Shown: piece by piece, positions 26,522 to 35,035 of the stretch
Layout: every line of letters starts with the position of its first letter
Numbering within the stretch: the first letter of the stretch is position 1
NCBI GenBank assembly: GCA_947441065.1
Contig: CANESI010000030.1
Location: forward strand, 1-36,673
Reading direction: 5' to 3'
Origin: Caulobacteraceae bacterium
GTDB lineage: Bacteria > Pseudomonadota > Alphaproteobacteria > Caulobacterales > Caulobacteraceae
Length of the DNA stretch: 36,673 nucleotides
Made by a program: the position numbers and the translations under genes
Notes under the pieces: model-generated
What the model was told of the DNA's origin: nothing
Database searches by the model: none
Seen by the model: the letters and a program-made list of their open reading frames with translations, nothing else

Positions 26522-26552
26522 AAGGGCGGGATCCAAGGGTCCCGCCCTTTTT
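26522..26552 (+). terminator. rho-independent terminator of groESL
   Basis: AAGGGCGGGA and TCCCGCCCTT form a perfect 10-bp stem around an eight-base loop, ending in five T residues. It starts 34 bases after the groEL stop. Confidence 0.92.
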
Positions 26553-26578
26553 CGTGACCAGGATGGATGGATAGCGCG

Positions 26579-26680
26579 TAGATGACCCCCTCACCCAACC
26601 CTCTCCCCCTAAAGGGGGCGAGGGCTTTATCGGCTCTAGCCCTCTCCCTGTGGGAGAGGGTTGGGTGAGGGCCTTTCTTG
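26579..26680. repeat. inverted partial copy of the 323-bp unit's hairpins
   Basis: Reads as the reverse complement of two sub-elements of the 323-bp unit: GATGACCCCCTCACCC with the CCCTCTCCCCCTAAAGGGGGCGAGGG palindrome, then CCCTCTCCCTGTGGGAGAGGG with TTGGGTGAGGGCC. It opens the second repeat mosaic, which fills 26579-27130 between groEL and the acyl-CoA synthetase gene. Confidence 0.85.
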
Positions 26681-26690
26681 CTTTCAAAAA

Positions 26691-26798
26691 CAAGAACCCC
26701 CTACCCCGGCTGCGCCGGTATTTCCCCCAGAGGGGGAAGATTTAATGCTCCAAGATCTTCCCCCTCTGGGGGAAGTGGCGCGAAGCGACGAAGGGGGC
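26691..26798. repeat. nested-palindrome repeat, copy 1
   Basis: Contains CCCCTACCCCGGCTGCGCCGG and then a long inverted repeat: TTCCCCCAGAGGGGGAAGAT (26722-26741) against its exact complement at 26755-26774. Each arm is itself a hairpin. It ends in GTGGCGCGAAGCGACGAAGG. It recurs 331 bases downstream. Confidence 0.88.
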
Positions 26799-26818
26799 CT
26801 TGTTTCCTATCTTCCGTT

Positions 26819-26870
26819 TTCCCCGCAAAGGCGGGGACCCAGACCCTTTCACTCCGACGGTAACCGGCCC
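26819..26870. repeat. degenerate GC-rich hairpin repeat
   Basis: TTTCCCCGCAAAGGCGGGGACCCAGACCCTTTCA matches the inverted GC-rich hairpin of the 323-bp unit (CCCCGCGAAGGCGGGGACCCAGACC at about 4503-4527). The sequence after it diverges. Confidence 0.7.
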
Positions 26871-26882
26871 ACCGGCCCTCTG

Positions 26883-26985
26883 CCGCGTCATTGCGAGGCG
26901 CATCGCGCCGAAGCAACCAAGGGCAACATCCATTCAGGTCCGTGTCAGCCCCCTGGGTTGCTTTGCTTCGCTCGCAATGACGCGG
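26883..26985. repeat. CGTCATTGCGAG inverted-repeat element
   Basis: CCGCGTCATTGCGAG (26883-26897) and its exact reverse complement (26971-26985) bound a 103-bp element with further internal pairing (AAGCAACC against GGTTGCTT). It resembles the widespread bacterial GTCATTGCGAG repeat. It contains no gene. Confidence 0.8.
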
Positions 26986-27021
26986 GATGGGACGGTCAGG
27001 GCCTTGTTTGTTTTTCCAAAA

Positions 27022-27129
27022 CAAGAACCCCCTACCCCGGCTACGCCGGTACTTCCCCCAGAGGGGGAAGATTTAAACCTCCAAGATCTTCCCCCTCTGG
27101 GGGAAGTGGCGCGAAGCGACGAAGGGGGC
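27022..27129. repeat. nested-palindrome repeat, copy 2
   Basis: Near-identical to 26691-26798, 331 bases apart. The inverted repeat has 21-base perfect arms (27052-27072 and 27086-27106) with a 13-base loop. The two copies bracket the GC-rich hairpin and the CGTCATTGCGAG element. Confidence 0.88.
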
Positions 27130-27153
27130 CGTGTTTTACCCCCAATCCCCTCA

Positions 27154-27184
27154 TTGACACCGCCCACCTGATCACCGCTAACTC
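27154..27184 (+). promoter_or_regulatory. possible promoter of the acyl-CoA synthetase gene
   Basis: TTGACAC at 27154-27160, 16-bp spacer, GCTAACTC at 27177-27184. The boxes fit the Caulobacter consensus, but the spacer is slightly long. It lies just after the repeat mosaic. Confidence 0.4.
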
Positions 27185-27221
27185 ATCCCAAACAAAGACA
27201 TAAACGTGGGGAGTAAGCATT

Positions 27222-28847
27222 ATGAGCGTATGGAATTTCGCGGACATTTGGGAGGCCATTGCCGCCAAGACCCCGAACCGTCCAGCTCTGGTTCAGGGTG
27301 AGCGCGTCGTGACCTGGGCAGCTTTCGACCAGCATGCCGACGCCCTAGGCCGCGCCTTTTTGGCCGCAGGCATGGGTCATCAGGCCAAGGTTGCGGCCTT
27401 CCTCTATAATGGCCCAGAATATCTCGAAACCTATTTTGCCGCCTTCAAGACGGGCATGGCTCCGGTCAATACCAACTACCGTTATGGGGCCGAGGAGCTC
27501 TTTTATCTGTTCGACAATGCCGATGCCGAGGCCGTGGTATTCCATGCCTCCTTCGCCCCCGTGCTCGAGGATATCCGCCACCGGCTAAGCAAGGTCAAAC
27601 TCTGGGTCTGCGCGCCCGAAGCAGGCTTTATGGTGCCAAGCTGGGCCAAGGATTACCAGGCCCTGACGCAAGAGGCAGGCCCCCGCGCCATGGGCCCGTG
27701 GGGCCGCAGCGGTGATGATCTGCTCCTGCTCTATACCGGCGGGACCACTGGGATGCCCAAGGGCGTCATGTGGCGCCAAGATGATCTGTTCAATGTCTTG
27801 GGCGCAGGCGGCAACGCCAATCTCGAGGTCCCACCGCTGGAACGGGTCGAGGATGCCGCCGACCGTCTGACCAACCCCGACGAGCCCTCGCCCTTCCGCC
27901 AACTGGTTGCCTGCCCCCTGATGCACGGCACGGGCCAGTTCTCGGCCTTTATTACCCTCAATATGGGCGGCAGCGTCGCGTCCCTGCCCTCGCGCAAGTT
28001 CGACCCGGCAGAGCTTTGGAGCGAGGTCGAGCGGCTGAAGGCCTCAACCGTGGTCATTGTCGGACCGGCCTTTGCCTCGCCGATGCTCGATTGCCTCAAT
28101 GCCAATCCGGGCCGCTGGGACCTGTCCAGCGTCAATCTGATCTCGTCGTCTGGCGCGGTCTGGAGCCAAGAGAACAAGCAAGGGCTCTTGGCCCATATTC
28201 CAGGCGCCATGCTCTATGACAGCCTTGGCTCATCCGAAGCCGTCGGCCTTGGCGGCTCGACCTCTGCGGCAGGCGCAGAGGTCGAGACCGCCCGTTTCGT
28301 GCTCGGCCCCACGGTCGCGGTCTTCACCGAAGAGGGCCAGCGGGTCGCACCCGGCTCTGGCGAGCGCGGCCTTGTCGCCGTCACCGGCTTTATCCCAATC
28401 GGCTATTACAAGGACCCCGAAAAATCGGCCAAGACCTTTAGGATGTTCGAGGGTGAGCGCTGGTCTGTCCCCGGCGACTTTGCCGAGGTTGAGGCCGACG
28501 GCGAACTGAAGCTTCTGGGCCGAGGCTCACAGGTGATCAATACCGGCGGTGAGAAGGTCTTCCCCGAAGAGGTCGAAGAGGCGCTGAAGAAACATCCCGC
28601 TGTCTCGGACGCCGTCGTGGTCGGTGTGCCTGACGCCCGCTTTGGCGAGCGTATCTGTGCCGTGGTGGACATCAAATCCGGCCAAGAGGCCCCAAGCCTT
28701 GCGATCCTCGCCGCCCATGTCCGCAGCCATCTGGCCGACTATAAGGCCCCGCGAGAGCTGGTCTTGGCCCCGATAATCCGGGCGGCTAACGGTAAGGTGG
28801 ATGTGAAGGGCGTACGCGAGCAGGCCTTGAAGGCGCTGGGCCTGTGA
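27222..28847 (+). CDS. acyl-CoA synthetase (AMP-forming, FadD-type)
   Basis: Activates a carboxylic acid to its CoA thioester through an acyl-adenylate, 541 residues. The AMP-binding motif YTGGTTGMPKG is at 171-181. The mid-region has CPLMHGTGQ and YDSLGSSEAVG. The C-terminal domain has the hinge LLGRGSQVINTGGEKVFPEEVEEAL and the catalytic lysine K525 in ANGKVDVKG. A GGGGAG ribosome-binding site precedes the ATG. The sequence resembles the long-chain or steroid-side-chain type ligases more than acetyl-CoA synthetase; the substrate is not determinable. It stands alone between repeats and the peptidase gene. Confidence 0.92.
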   Translation: MSVWNFADIWEAIAAKTPNRPALVQGERVVTWAAFDQHADALGRAFLAAGMGHQAKVAAFLYNGPEYLETYFAAFKTGMAPVNTNYRYGAEELFYLFDNADAEAVVFHASFAPVLEDIRHRLSKVKLWVCAPEAGFMVPSWAKDYQALTQEAGPRAMGPWGRSGDDLLLLYTGGTTGMPKGVMWRQDDLFNVLGAGGNANLEVPPLERVEDAADRLTNPDEPSPFRQLVACPLMHGTGQFSAFITLNMGGSVASLPSRKFDPAELWSEVERLKASTVVIVGPAFASPMLDCLNANPGRWDLSSVNLISSSGAVWSQENKQGLLAHIPGAMLYDSLGSSEAVGLGGSTSAAGAEVETARFVLGPTVAVFTEEGQRVAPGSGERGLVAVTGFIPIGYYKDPEKSAKTFRMFEGERWSVPGDFAEVEADGELKLLGRGSQVINTGGEKVFPEEVEEALKKHPAVSDAVVVGVPDARFGERICAVVDIKSGQEAPSLAILAAHVRSHLADYKAPRELVLAPIIRAANGKVDVKGVREQALKALGL

Positions 28848-28906
28848 CCCGGTCAACAGCCCAATTAAAGGCGATCCCTACCATCTGAACGATTATTAAT
28901 GGTGAA

Positions 28907-28939
28907 GTTTGTCGACGATTATGCAAGTTGGCGACAAAC
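28907..28939. promoter_or_regulatory. inverted repeat upstream of the M13 peptidase gene
   Basis: GTTTGTCG and CGACAAAC are perfect 8-base arms separated by 17 bases, ending 24 bases before the start codon. It could be an operator or a leader hairpin. Confidence 0.4.
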
Positions 28940-28963
28940 ATCCCTACAAGGACCTATTGGATC

Positions 28964-31030
28964 ATGAAATCTCTCCTGCTCGGCGCAGCCGCCGTAAGCG
29001 TCCTGCTGACCGCCAGCCTTAGCGCCCAAGCCCAGACGGCGCCGACCACGCCAACCCCCGCCACCAGTAGCCTCGTCGCCCCCAAGATGGGGACCTGGGG
29101 CTTTGACCTGTCGGGTCGTGACATGGCCGCCAAGCCTGGTGACGATTTCTTCAAGTTCGCTAACGGCGCGTGGGACCAGCGCACGTCCATTCCAGCGGAC
29201 CGTGCCCGCTTCGGCGCCTTTGACGGCTTGGGCGAGTTGTCCAATGCCCGTAGCCGCACGGTCATTGAAACGGCCACTGCAACGGCCAACTCCACGGGCG
29301 AAACTCAAAAGGTCGGCGACCTCTACAAGGCCTTCATGGACGAAGGAAAGATTGAGGCGCTCGATGCCAAGCCGCTCGCGCCCTATCTAGCGTCCATCAA
29401 GGCGGCCAAGACCCGCGCCCAGATGGGCACCTTGATGGGCAAGTCATCCAAGGGCTTTGGCTCGGCCTTCTTCGGGGCCTATATCGGTCAGGAAGCTAAA
29501 GACCCTAACCGCTACGCCGTCTATCTGGCCCAAGGCGGTCTCGGCCTTCCCGACCGCGACTATTATTTGACCGACCAGTTTGCAGAGAAGAAGGCCAAAT
29601 ATCAGGCCTATGTCGCCACGCAGCTCAAGGCCATTGGCTGGGAAAATCCTGAGGCCAATGCCGCCGCTATCGTGGCCATGGAAACGGCGATCGCCAAGGC
29701 AAGCTGGAGCAAGATCGAACAGCGTGATCCTGTCGCCTCCTATAGCCCCATGTCCATTGCCGACCTGACCAAGCTGGCCCCCGGCTTCCCGTGGGCCGCC
29801 TATCTGGAGGCTAATGGCCTATCCAAGGTCAGCACGGTGATTGTCAGTGAAAAGAGCGCCTTCCCAAAGATTGCCAAGATCTTTGCCGATGCCCCCATCG
29901 CAACCCTGCAGGCTTGGCTGGCCTTCCAGATCACTGATGAAGCCTCGCCCTATCTGTCGTCGCGCTTCGTCAATGCTGCCTTTGACTTCAAGGGCAAGAC
30001 CCTGTCGGGCCAACCTGAAAACCGGCCCCGCTGGAAGCGCGCCGTGGGCACCATCGACCGGGCCTTGGGCGAAGCGGTCGGCAAGCTCTATATTGACGCC
30101 TATTTCCCTGCCCAATCCAAGACCATGATGTTGGGACTTGTCGGCGATCTTCGCGTCGCCATGAAGGCCCGCATCGAGCGTCTGGCGTGGATGAGCCCTG
30201 AAACCAAGACCAAGGCCCTAGAGAAGCTCTCGACCTTTACCGTCAAAATCGCCTATCCCGACAAGTGGCGCGACTATTCGGCCCTGACCATCGCGTCTGA
30301 TGATCTGGTCGGCAATATCGCCCGCTCTGCCGCGTTCCGCTGGAACTATGATTTGGCCCGCCTCAATGGACCGGTGGATCGCAGCGAGTGGGGCATGACC
30401 CCTCAGACGGTCAATGCCTACTATAATCCGCAAATAAACGAGATCGTGTTCCCGGCGGCCATTCTGCAATCGCCCTTCTTTGATCCTGAAGCGGATCCCG
30501 CCATCAACTATGGCGGCATTGGCGGGGTCATTGGTCACGAGATCACCCACGGCTTTGATGATCAAGGCCGCCAATTTGCCGCCGATGGGTCGCTGAATGA
30601 CTGGTGGCAAGCGGCGGACGCGACCAAGTTCAAGGTTCAAACCGACCGGCTAGACGGCCAATATTCCGCGTTCGAACCCCTGCCTGGAGCCAAGGTTCAG
30701 GGTCAGTTGACCATGGGCGAGAATATTGCCGATCTGGGCGGCCTCTTGATGGCGCTAGATGCCTACAAGCTGTCGCTCAAGGGTCAGCCTTCACCGATCA
30801 TCGATGGCCTGACCGGAGAGCAGCGCGTGTTCCTCGGCTGGGCGCAGGTCTGGCGGACCAAGAGCCGTGACGATGCCTTGCGTCAACAGATTGCCAGCGA
30901 TCCGCACTCACCGCCCCTCTACCGGGTCAATGGCGTGGTTCGGAACATCGACGCTTGGTACGAGGCCTTTGGCGTGAAGCCGGGTGATGCCCTCTATCTG
31001 GCACCCGAAGATCGCGTCCGCATCTGGTAG
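28964..31030 (+). CDS. M13 family zinc metallopeptidase (neprilysin/PepO-like)
   Basis: A 688-residue secreted endopeptidase. The ATG at 28964 yields a clear signal peptide (MKSLLLGAAAVSVLLTASLSAQA). The zinc site is HEITH at 525-529, with the third ligand E586 in GENIADLGG and D590. The substrate-aligning NAYYNPQINEIVFPA motif precedes it. The N-terminal half (about 60-400) forms the lid domain of the family. It probably acts in the periplasm or attached to the outer membrane. The C-terminus RVRIW differs from the usual CxxW. It stands 116 bases after the acyl-CoA synthetase gene and has its own terminator. Confidence 0.95.
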   Translation: MKSLLLGAAAVSVLLTASLSAQAQTAPTTPTPATSSLVAPKMGTWGFDLSGRDMAAKPGDDFFKFANGAWDQRTSIPADRARFGAFDGLGELSNARSRTVIETATATANSTGETQKVGDLYKAFMDEGKIEALDAKPLAPYLASIKAAKTRAQMGTLMGKSSKGFGSAFFGAYIGQEAKDPNRYAVYLAQGGLGLPDRDYYLTDQFAEKKAKYQAYVATQLKAIGWENPEANAAAIVAMETAIAKASWSKIEQRDPVASYSPMSIADLTKLAPGFPWAAYLEANGLSKVSTVIVSEKSAFPKIAKIFADAPIATLQAWLAFQITDEASPYLSSRFVNAAFDFKGKTLSGQPENRPRWKRAVGTIDRALGEAVGKLYIDAYFPAQSKTMMLGLVGDLRVAMKARIERLAWMSPETKTKALEKLSTFTVKIAYPDKWRDYSALTIASDDLVGNIARSAAFRWNYDLARLNGPVDRSEWGMTPQTVNAYYNPQINEIVFPAAILQSPFFDPEADPAINYGGIGGVIGHEITHGFDDQGRQFAADGSLNDWWQAADATKFKVQTDRLDGQYSAFEPLPGAKVQGQLTMGENIADLGGLLMALDAYKLSLKGQPSPIIDGLTGEQRVFLGWAQVWRTKSRDDALRQQIASDPHSPPLYRVNGVVRNIDAWYEAFGVKPGDALYLAPEDRVRIW

Positions 31031-31146
31031 GCTCAAAGGGTCGGCGTGGCTCAAGTGCACGCCGACCCGCTTTCCCGCCGCCTGAATTTTTAATACAAAC
31101 TGTCAAAATTGTAGACCCTGCGTCATTCAGGGGCCAAAATCAAATA

Positions 31147-31187
31147 AGCCCGCTGCGGGGGATATCGCAGCGGGCTCATGATTTTTT
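31147..31187 (+). terminator. terminator hairpin after the M13 peptidase gene
   Basis: AGCCCGCTGCG and CGCAGCGGGCT form a perfect 11-bp stem around an eight-base loop, with ATTTTTTATTTT beginning five bases later. The 357-base gap 31031-31387 also holds a second hairpin (GGCGTTTC-CTCCCC-GAAACGCC, 31198-31219). No gene was seen in it. Confidence 0.75.
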
Positions 31188-31364
31188 ATTTTAAGAGGGC
31201 GTTTCCTCCCCGAAACGCCGGGAGACCAAGGTTTCTAGTGACCCATGTGCCTCTCGCAAGATCAGAAAAGGGCATAAACATGCCTGAGTCAACGACTTCG
31301 TCATAGTTTTGCCACAGAGCGGCAAAGATTTATGACCTCAGCAGCATATTTTTATCGCCTGCGT

Positions 31365-31389
31365 CAAAAAGACCCGAAATCACCGGTCT
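31365..31389 (-). terminator. weak terminator candidate of hisG
   Basis: On the minus strand AGACC and GGTCT form a short stem around a ten-base loop, followed by TTTTT. It overlaps the hisG stop codon. The stem is short, so confidence is limited. Confidence 0.4.
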
Positions 31390-32359
31390 ATCGACCCAAA
31401 ACCGCCCCAGCCAGAGCATCAGCCGCAGGGCAATTGGCCTCAAACACATAGTCTGGCCGCGTCACCGTCATCGGACCGACGCCTGATTCTGCCAGAGCGC
31501 TCGACAGGTCGAACAGATCCATTCCTGAAACGAGCAGTCCATTGGCCCGGCGAGCGGCACCGCGTTCCACAAAGACCTCGCTGGCCTCTTGAGCGGTCTG
31601 GTCCTGCTCGGCAGGCCAGATCACGGTCGCCAGTCCCCGTGCGCGCGATTTTGCCTCGACAACGCTCAGCAACCGGCGGACCAGTCCGAGCTGCGCCGTG
31701 GTCCAAGACGCCGTCAAAGAGGCTGCCAGTTGCGCCTGGCTCTTGAGGATCACGCCATCGCTGATGATCTTCAGGCTGTTGGCCGCCAAGGTCGCGCCGG
31801 TCGTGGTGATGTCGACCACAAGCTCCGCCGCCCCCGTCGCCGGGGCCCCCTCGGTCGCGCCGCTGGATTCCACGATCCGATAGTCGGCAATGCCGTGCTT
31901 GGCAAAGAAGGCCCGCGTCTGGCTCATATATTTGGTCGCAACCCGCAGGCGCCGTCCAGTGCGGGCAAGATAGGCTGCGGCGACCTCATCAAGATCGGCC
32001 ATCACATCGACATCGATCCAGCTTTGCGGCGCGGCTACGATCAGGTCGGCCCGGCCAAAGCCCAAGGCCCGCAGCAGCATCACCCGGTTATCGAGATCCT
32101 CGCCGCGTTCGCGCAGCAGGTCCTCACCGGTCAGGCCGAGGTGAACCTCGCCATCATCTACCGCCTGAGCGATATCAGAGGCCGACAAGAGCTGCACCTG
32201 CGCGCCGGGAAGGCCAGCGATCGCGGCGCGGTAGCCCCGGGCCCCGCCGACCGCCTCCAGCTTAAAGCCACACTCGGCCAACCAAGCTTCAGCCTGTTCC
32301 TTCAGCCGACCCTTGGAGGGGAAGGCGATGGTCAGGGGGTTGGTCGATAGATCATCCAT
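31388..32359 (-). CDS. hisG: ATP phosphoribosyltransferase HisG
   Basis: First step of histidine synthesis: ATP plus PRPP to phosphoribosyl-ATP. The 323-residue product has the N-terminal IAFPSKGRL motif, GLTGEDLL, RVATKYMSQT and the PRPP-loop region ELVVDITTTGATLAANSLK. About 100 residues follow the catalytic core (from about 215), so it is longer than the short HisG form that normally needs HisZ, yet hisZ is adjacent. The ATG at 32359 overlaps the hisZ stop (TGATG); a GTG three bases upstream is possible. Last gene of the pgi-hisS-hisZ-hisG run. Confidence 0.93.
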   Translation of the reverse strand: MDDLSTNPLTIAFPSKGRLKEQAEAWLAECGFKLEAVGGARGYRAAIAGLPGAQVQLLSASDIAQAVDDGEVHLGLTGEDLLRERGEDLDNRVMLLRALGFGRADLIVAAPQSWIDVDVMADLDEVAAAYLARTGRRLRVATKYMSQTRAFFAKHGIADYRIVESSGATEGAPATGAAELVVDITTTGATLAANSLKIISDGVILKSQAQLAASLTASWTTAQLGLVRRLLSVVEAKSRARGLATVIWPAEQDQTAQEASEVFVERGAARRANGLLVSGMDLFDLSSALAESGVGPMTVTRPDYVFEANCPAADALAGAVLGR

Positions 32360-33510
32360 CACGCCGCTCCTGCTGCTGAACCATCAAAGGCCCGCCAAGG
32401 CCGGACCATACAGCCCACCGCCCCGACCGAAGGGTCAACACCAGCCCCAAGCCTTGCCAAGAGCGCATCATAGCGCCCGCCGCCCGCTACCGGATGCTCC
32501 GCGCCCAGCGCCGCACTGGTCACTTCGAACAGGACACCATCATAATAGCCAAAGGCGCGGCCAAAGGCGGTCGAGAGGCTCATGCGCTCCGCAGCTATAC
32601 CGGCAGCCATCAGGCCATCCAAACGGGCCTGCCAAGCCTTGAGAGGAACGTCCACAGAGGCGCCGCCTTCGCGGGCCAAGGCTGCCACCTGATCCAGCGC
32701 CCGCTGGGGCTGATCGTCGATGGCGAGGAACCGGTGAATAAGATCTGCCTGCGCCGCGCTCAGACGAGGCGCGGAAGCGGCCTCCGCCCGTTCGGACAAG
32801 CGATGAACAATCTCAGCGGCAGAGCGGCCTCCGACGGGCTGAATACCCGCCAGACCCCAGAACTCTTCCAGCACGGCCGAGGCCTCGGCCTCTGGCAATC
32901 CTGCCAACAGACCGGCCAGACGATCCCCCGCGCGAGGGGCCTGCTCACCCGCCTGCGCCCGCGCCAACTCGGCTCGAAGGACACGCGGACGGGTAAAGGC
33001 CCGGTCAAGACGCGCCGCCAAGGCTTCTGGCAGGGCCATAGCGCCGATAAAGGCGGAAAACAGGGCCACATCGCCCAGACGCATCGACAGGTCTGTGCGC
33101 CCGCCCGCGAGGCTTGCCTGCCAAGCGACAGCGGCCACCTCGACATCGGCCCCGACAGGATCGCGGACCTCAAAGGCTTCGATACCGATCTGCAGGAACT
33201 CTTCAGCCCGGTCCGTGCCCTTGGGCGCGACCCGAAAGGCCTTGCCCTCATAGACATAACGGCCAGAGGCAGCGCCCGAAGCGCCGTGCGCACGAGCAAC
33301 CGGAATGGTGAAGTCAGGCCGCAAGCAGGCTTCGGCCCCGCCCTCGCCCTGCACGATGAAGAGCCGTGCCCGCATGGCCTCTCCAGCCAGATCGAGCAGT
33401 TGGTTTAGGGGCTGGATGACCGGGGCATCAATCGTCGTGGCCCCGAGCGCCGCAAAGAGCGCACGAATGGCGGCGAGAGCCTTAGGCGGAACCGTTGGTT
33501 CAAGCTGCAT
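32359..33510 (-). CDS. hisZ: ATP phosphoribosyltransferase regulatory subunit HisZ
   Basis: A histidyl-tRNA synthetase paralogue lacking aminoacylation, 383 residues, which binds HisG and gives histidine feedback control. The class II-like fold is seen in LRPDFTIPVARAHG (the motif 2 entry), GRYVYEGKAFRV, EFLQIGIEAF and the C-terminal GGGRYDALLARLG. The catalytic histidine motifs of a true HisRS are absent. It starts two bases after the hisS stop and overlaps hisG by one base, so the three are cotranscribed. Confidence 0.93.
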   Translation of the reverse strand: MQLEPTVPPKALAAIRALFAALGATTIDAPVIQPLNQLLDLAGEAMRARLFIVQGEGGAEACLRPDFTIPVARAHGASGAASGRYVYEGKAFRVAPKGTDRAEEFLQIGIEAFEVRDPVGADVEVAAVAWQASLAGGRTDLSMRLGDVALFSAFIGAMALPEALAARLDRAFTRPRVLRAELARAQAGEQAPRAGDRLAGLLAGLPEAEASAVLEEFWGLAGIQPVGGRSAAEIVHRLSERAEAASAPRLSAAQADLIHRFLAIDDQPQRALDQVAALAREGGASVDVPLKAWQARLDGLMAAGIAAERMSLSTAFGRAFGYYDGVLFEVTSAALGAEHPVAGGGRYDALLARLGAGVDPSVGAVGCMVRPWRAFDGSAAGAA

Positions 33511-33512
33511 GA

Positions 33513-34982
33513 TCAGCCCTCCACAATGCGGCGAATGACACTGACCAATTCGGCCCTCGGCACAGTGACCTGACCCGGACGGCCTTCACGCCATTCCTTA
33601 TTGTCGGTGACGCCTTGGGCCATCTGACGACCCAGATCCAGATCCTTGACCGTTACGGTTCCGGCGGCGATCTCGTCGCCGCCCATGATCACAACGGCAG
33701 GCGACATGCGCCGATCGGCATATTTCATCTGAGCCTTCATGCCCGATGCGCCCAGATAGACCTCTGAGGCGATACCAGCGGCTCGGAGCTCTCCAACCAC
33801 GGCGAAATAGTCGCCCAAGGCATTTTGATCAAAGACCAAGACCACCACCGGCCCGCGCGCTTCGCTGGCCTGAGCCTGACCCGCCGCGCGCAAGGCTGCG
33901 GCCAGACGCGAAACGCCAAAGGAAAAGCCCGTCGCAGGGGTGCGTTCACCGGTAAAGCGGGCGACCAGATCATCATAACGGCCACCGCCGCCGATGGAGC
34001 CAAAGCGCAGGATCTCGCCCTTTTCGCCGAGGGTCTCGATGAGAAGTTCAGCCTCAAAAACCGGGCCGGTGTAATATTCTAGGCCACGCACAATGGAGGG
34101 CTCAAAGCTGGCCTGATCCTCGCCAATGCCAAGGCTGCGCAGGGCTGCATCCATGCTGGCCAATTCGGCAAGGCCCTCATCGCCCTCTGCCGAGCCGCCA
34201 ATGACCCCGGCCAGACTATCCAGAACCTCAGAGCGTGTCCCGCCGCCAGCGGCGACAAAGGCCAGAACCTGTTCAGCGGCGCGGGCATTGAGACCGGCCC
34301 CCTTGGTAAAGGCCCCGGACTCGTCCTTGCGGCCGTCACCGAGCAGAAGACGCACGCCATCGGGTCCCAAACGGTCGAGCTTATCGACCGCGCGCAGAAC
34401 GCCAAGCTTTTGGCCCTCGCTCTGGACGCCAGCCGCCGTCAGAAGGCCATTGAGCAGCTTGCGGTTATTGATCTTGAGCACCGCTTGGCCGCGCTTCAGA
34501 CCGGTCGCCATCAGGCCCTCGACGGCCAAGGCAACGATCTCGGCATCGGCCTCAGGGCGAGCCGAACCGACCGTGTCGGCGTCACATTGGATAAATTCTC
34601 TGAACCGGCCGGGACCGGGCTTTTCATTGCGCCAGACAGGACCAAAGGCATAGCGGCGAAAGGGCTTGGGCAGGCCTTCGCGGTTCTGGGCGACAAACCG
34701 CGCCAAGGGGGCGGTCAGGTCATAGCGCAGGGCCATCCACTGTTCGTCATCATCCTGAAGGGCGAACACGCCCTCATTGGGACGGTCGCTATCGGGCAAG
34801 AACTTGCCCAGCGCATCGGCATATTCGAAGGCCCCAGTATCGAGCGCCTCAAAGCCATAACGCTCATAGACCTTGGACACGGTCTCAAGAATATGGCGCT
34901 CCGCACGCAGGTCACGGGCGCGTTTATCTTGAAAGCCTCGGGGATTGCGGGCTTCGGGGCGGAAGGCGGCTTCTTCGGTCAT
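33513..34982 (-). CDS. hisS: histidyl-tRNA synthetase, alphaproteobacterial divergent type
   Basis: Class II synthetase charging tRNA-His, 489 residues. The ATP-site segment LRYDLTAPLARFVA (85-98) and motif 2 WRNEKPGPGRFREFIQCD (117-134) resemble eukaryotic HisRS more than the usual bacterial form (RHERPQKGRYRQF). The histidine motifs VRGLEYYTGPVFEA and SIGGGGRYDDL are intact. The C-terminal anticodon domain is present. Such HisRS go with the alphaproteobacterial clade whose tRNA-His lacks the G-1 base. It is 53 bases downstream of pgi and directly upstream of hisZ. Confidence 0.96.
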   Translation of the reverse strand: MTEEAAFRPEARNPRGFQDKRARDLRAERHILETVSKVYERYGFEALDTGAFEYADALGKFLPDSDRPNEGVFALQDDDEQWMALRYDLTAPLARFVAQNREGLPKPFRRYAFGPVWRNEKPGPGRFREFIQCDADTVGSARPEADAEIVALAVEGLMATGLKRGQAVLKINNRKLLNGLLTAAGVQSEGQKLGVLRAVDKLDRLGPDGVRLLLGDGRKDESGAFTKGAGLNARAAEQVLAFVAAGGGTRSEVLDSLAGVIGGSAEGDEGLAELASMDAALRSLGIGEDQASFEPSIVRGLEYYTGPVFEAELLIETLGEKGEILRFGSIGGGGRYDDLVARFTGERTPATGFSFGVSRLAAALRAAGQAQASEARGPVVVLVFDQNALGDYFAVVGELRAAGIASEVYLGASGMKAQMKYADRRMSPAVVIMGGDEIAAGTVTVKDLDLGRQMAQGVTDNKEWREGRPGQVTVPRAELVSVIRRIVEG

Positions 34983-35035
34983 GTGCCGCGATTACCGGAT
35001 CAGGGGCCTCGCGGCAAGGTTTGAGGCCAAATTCC

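Noticed and set aside
26883..26985. CGTCATTGCGAG element as a miniature insertion sequence
   Set aside because: The 15-bp terminal inverted repeats fit the idea, but no target-site duplication could be recognised, so it is left as a repeat.
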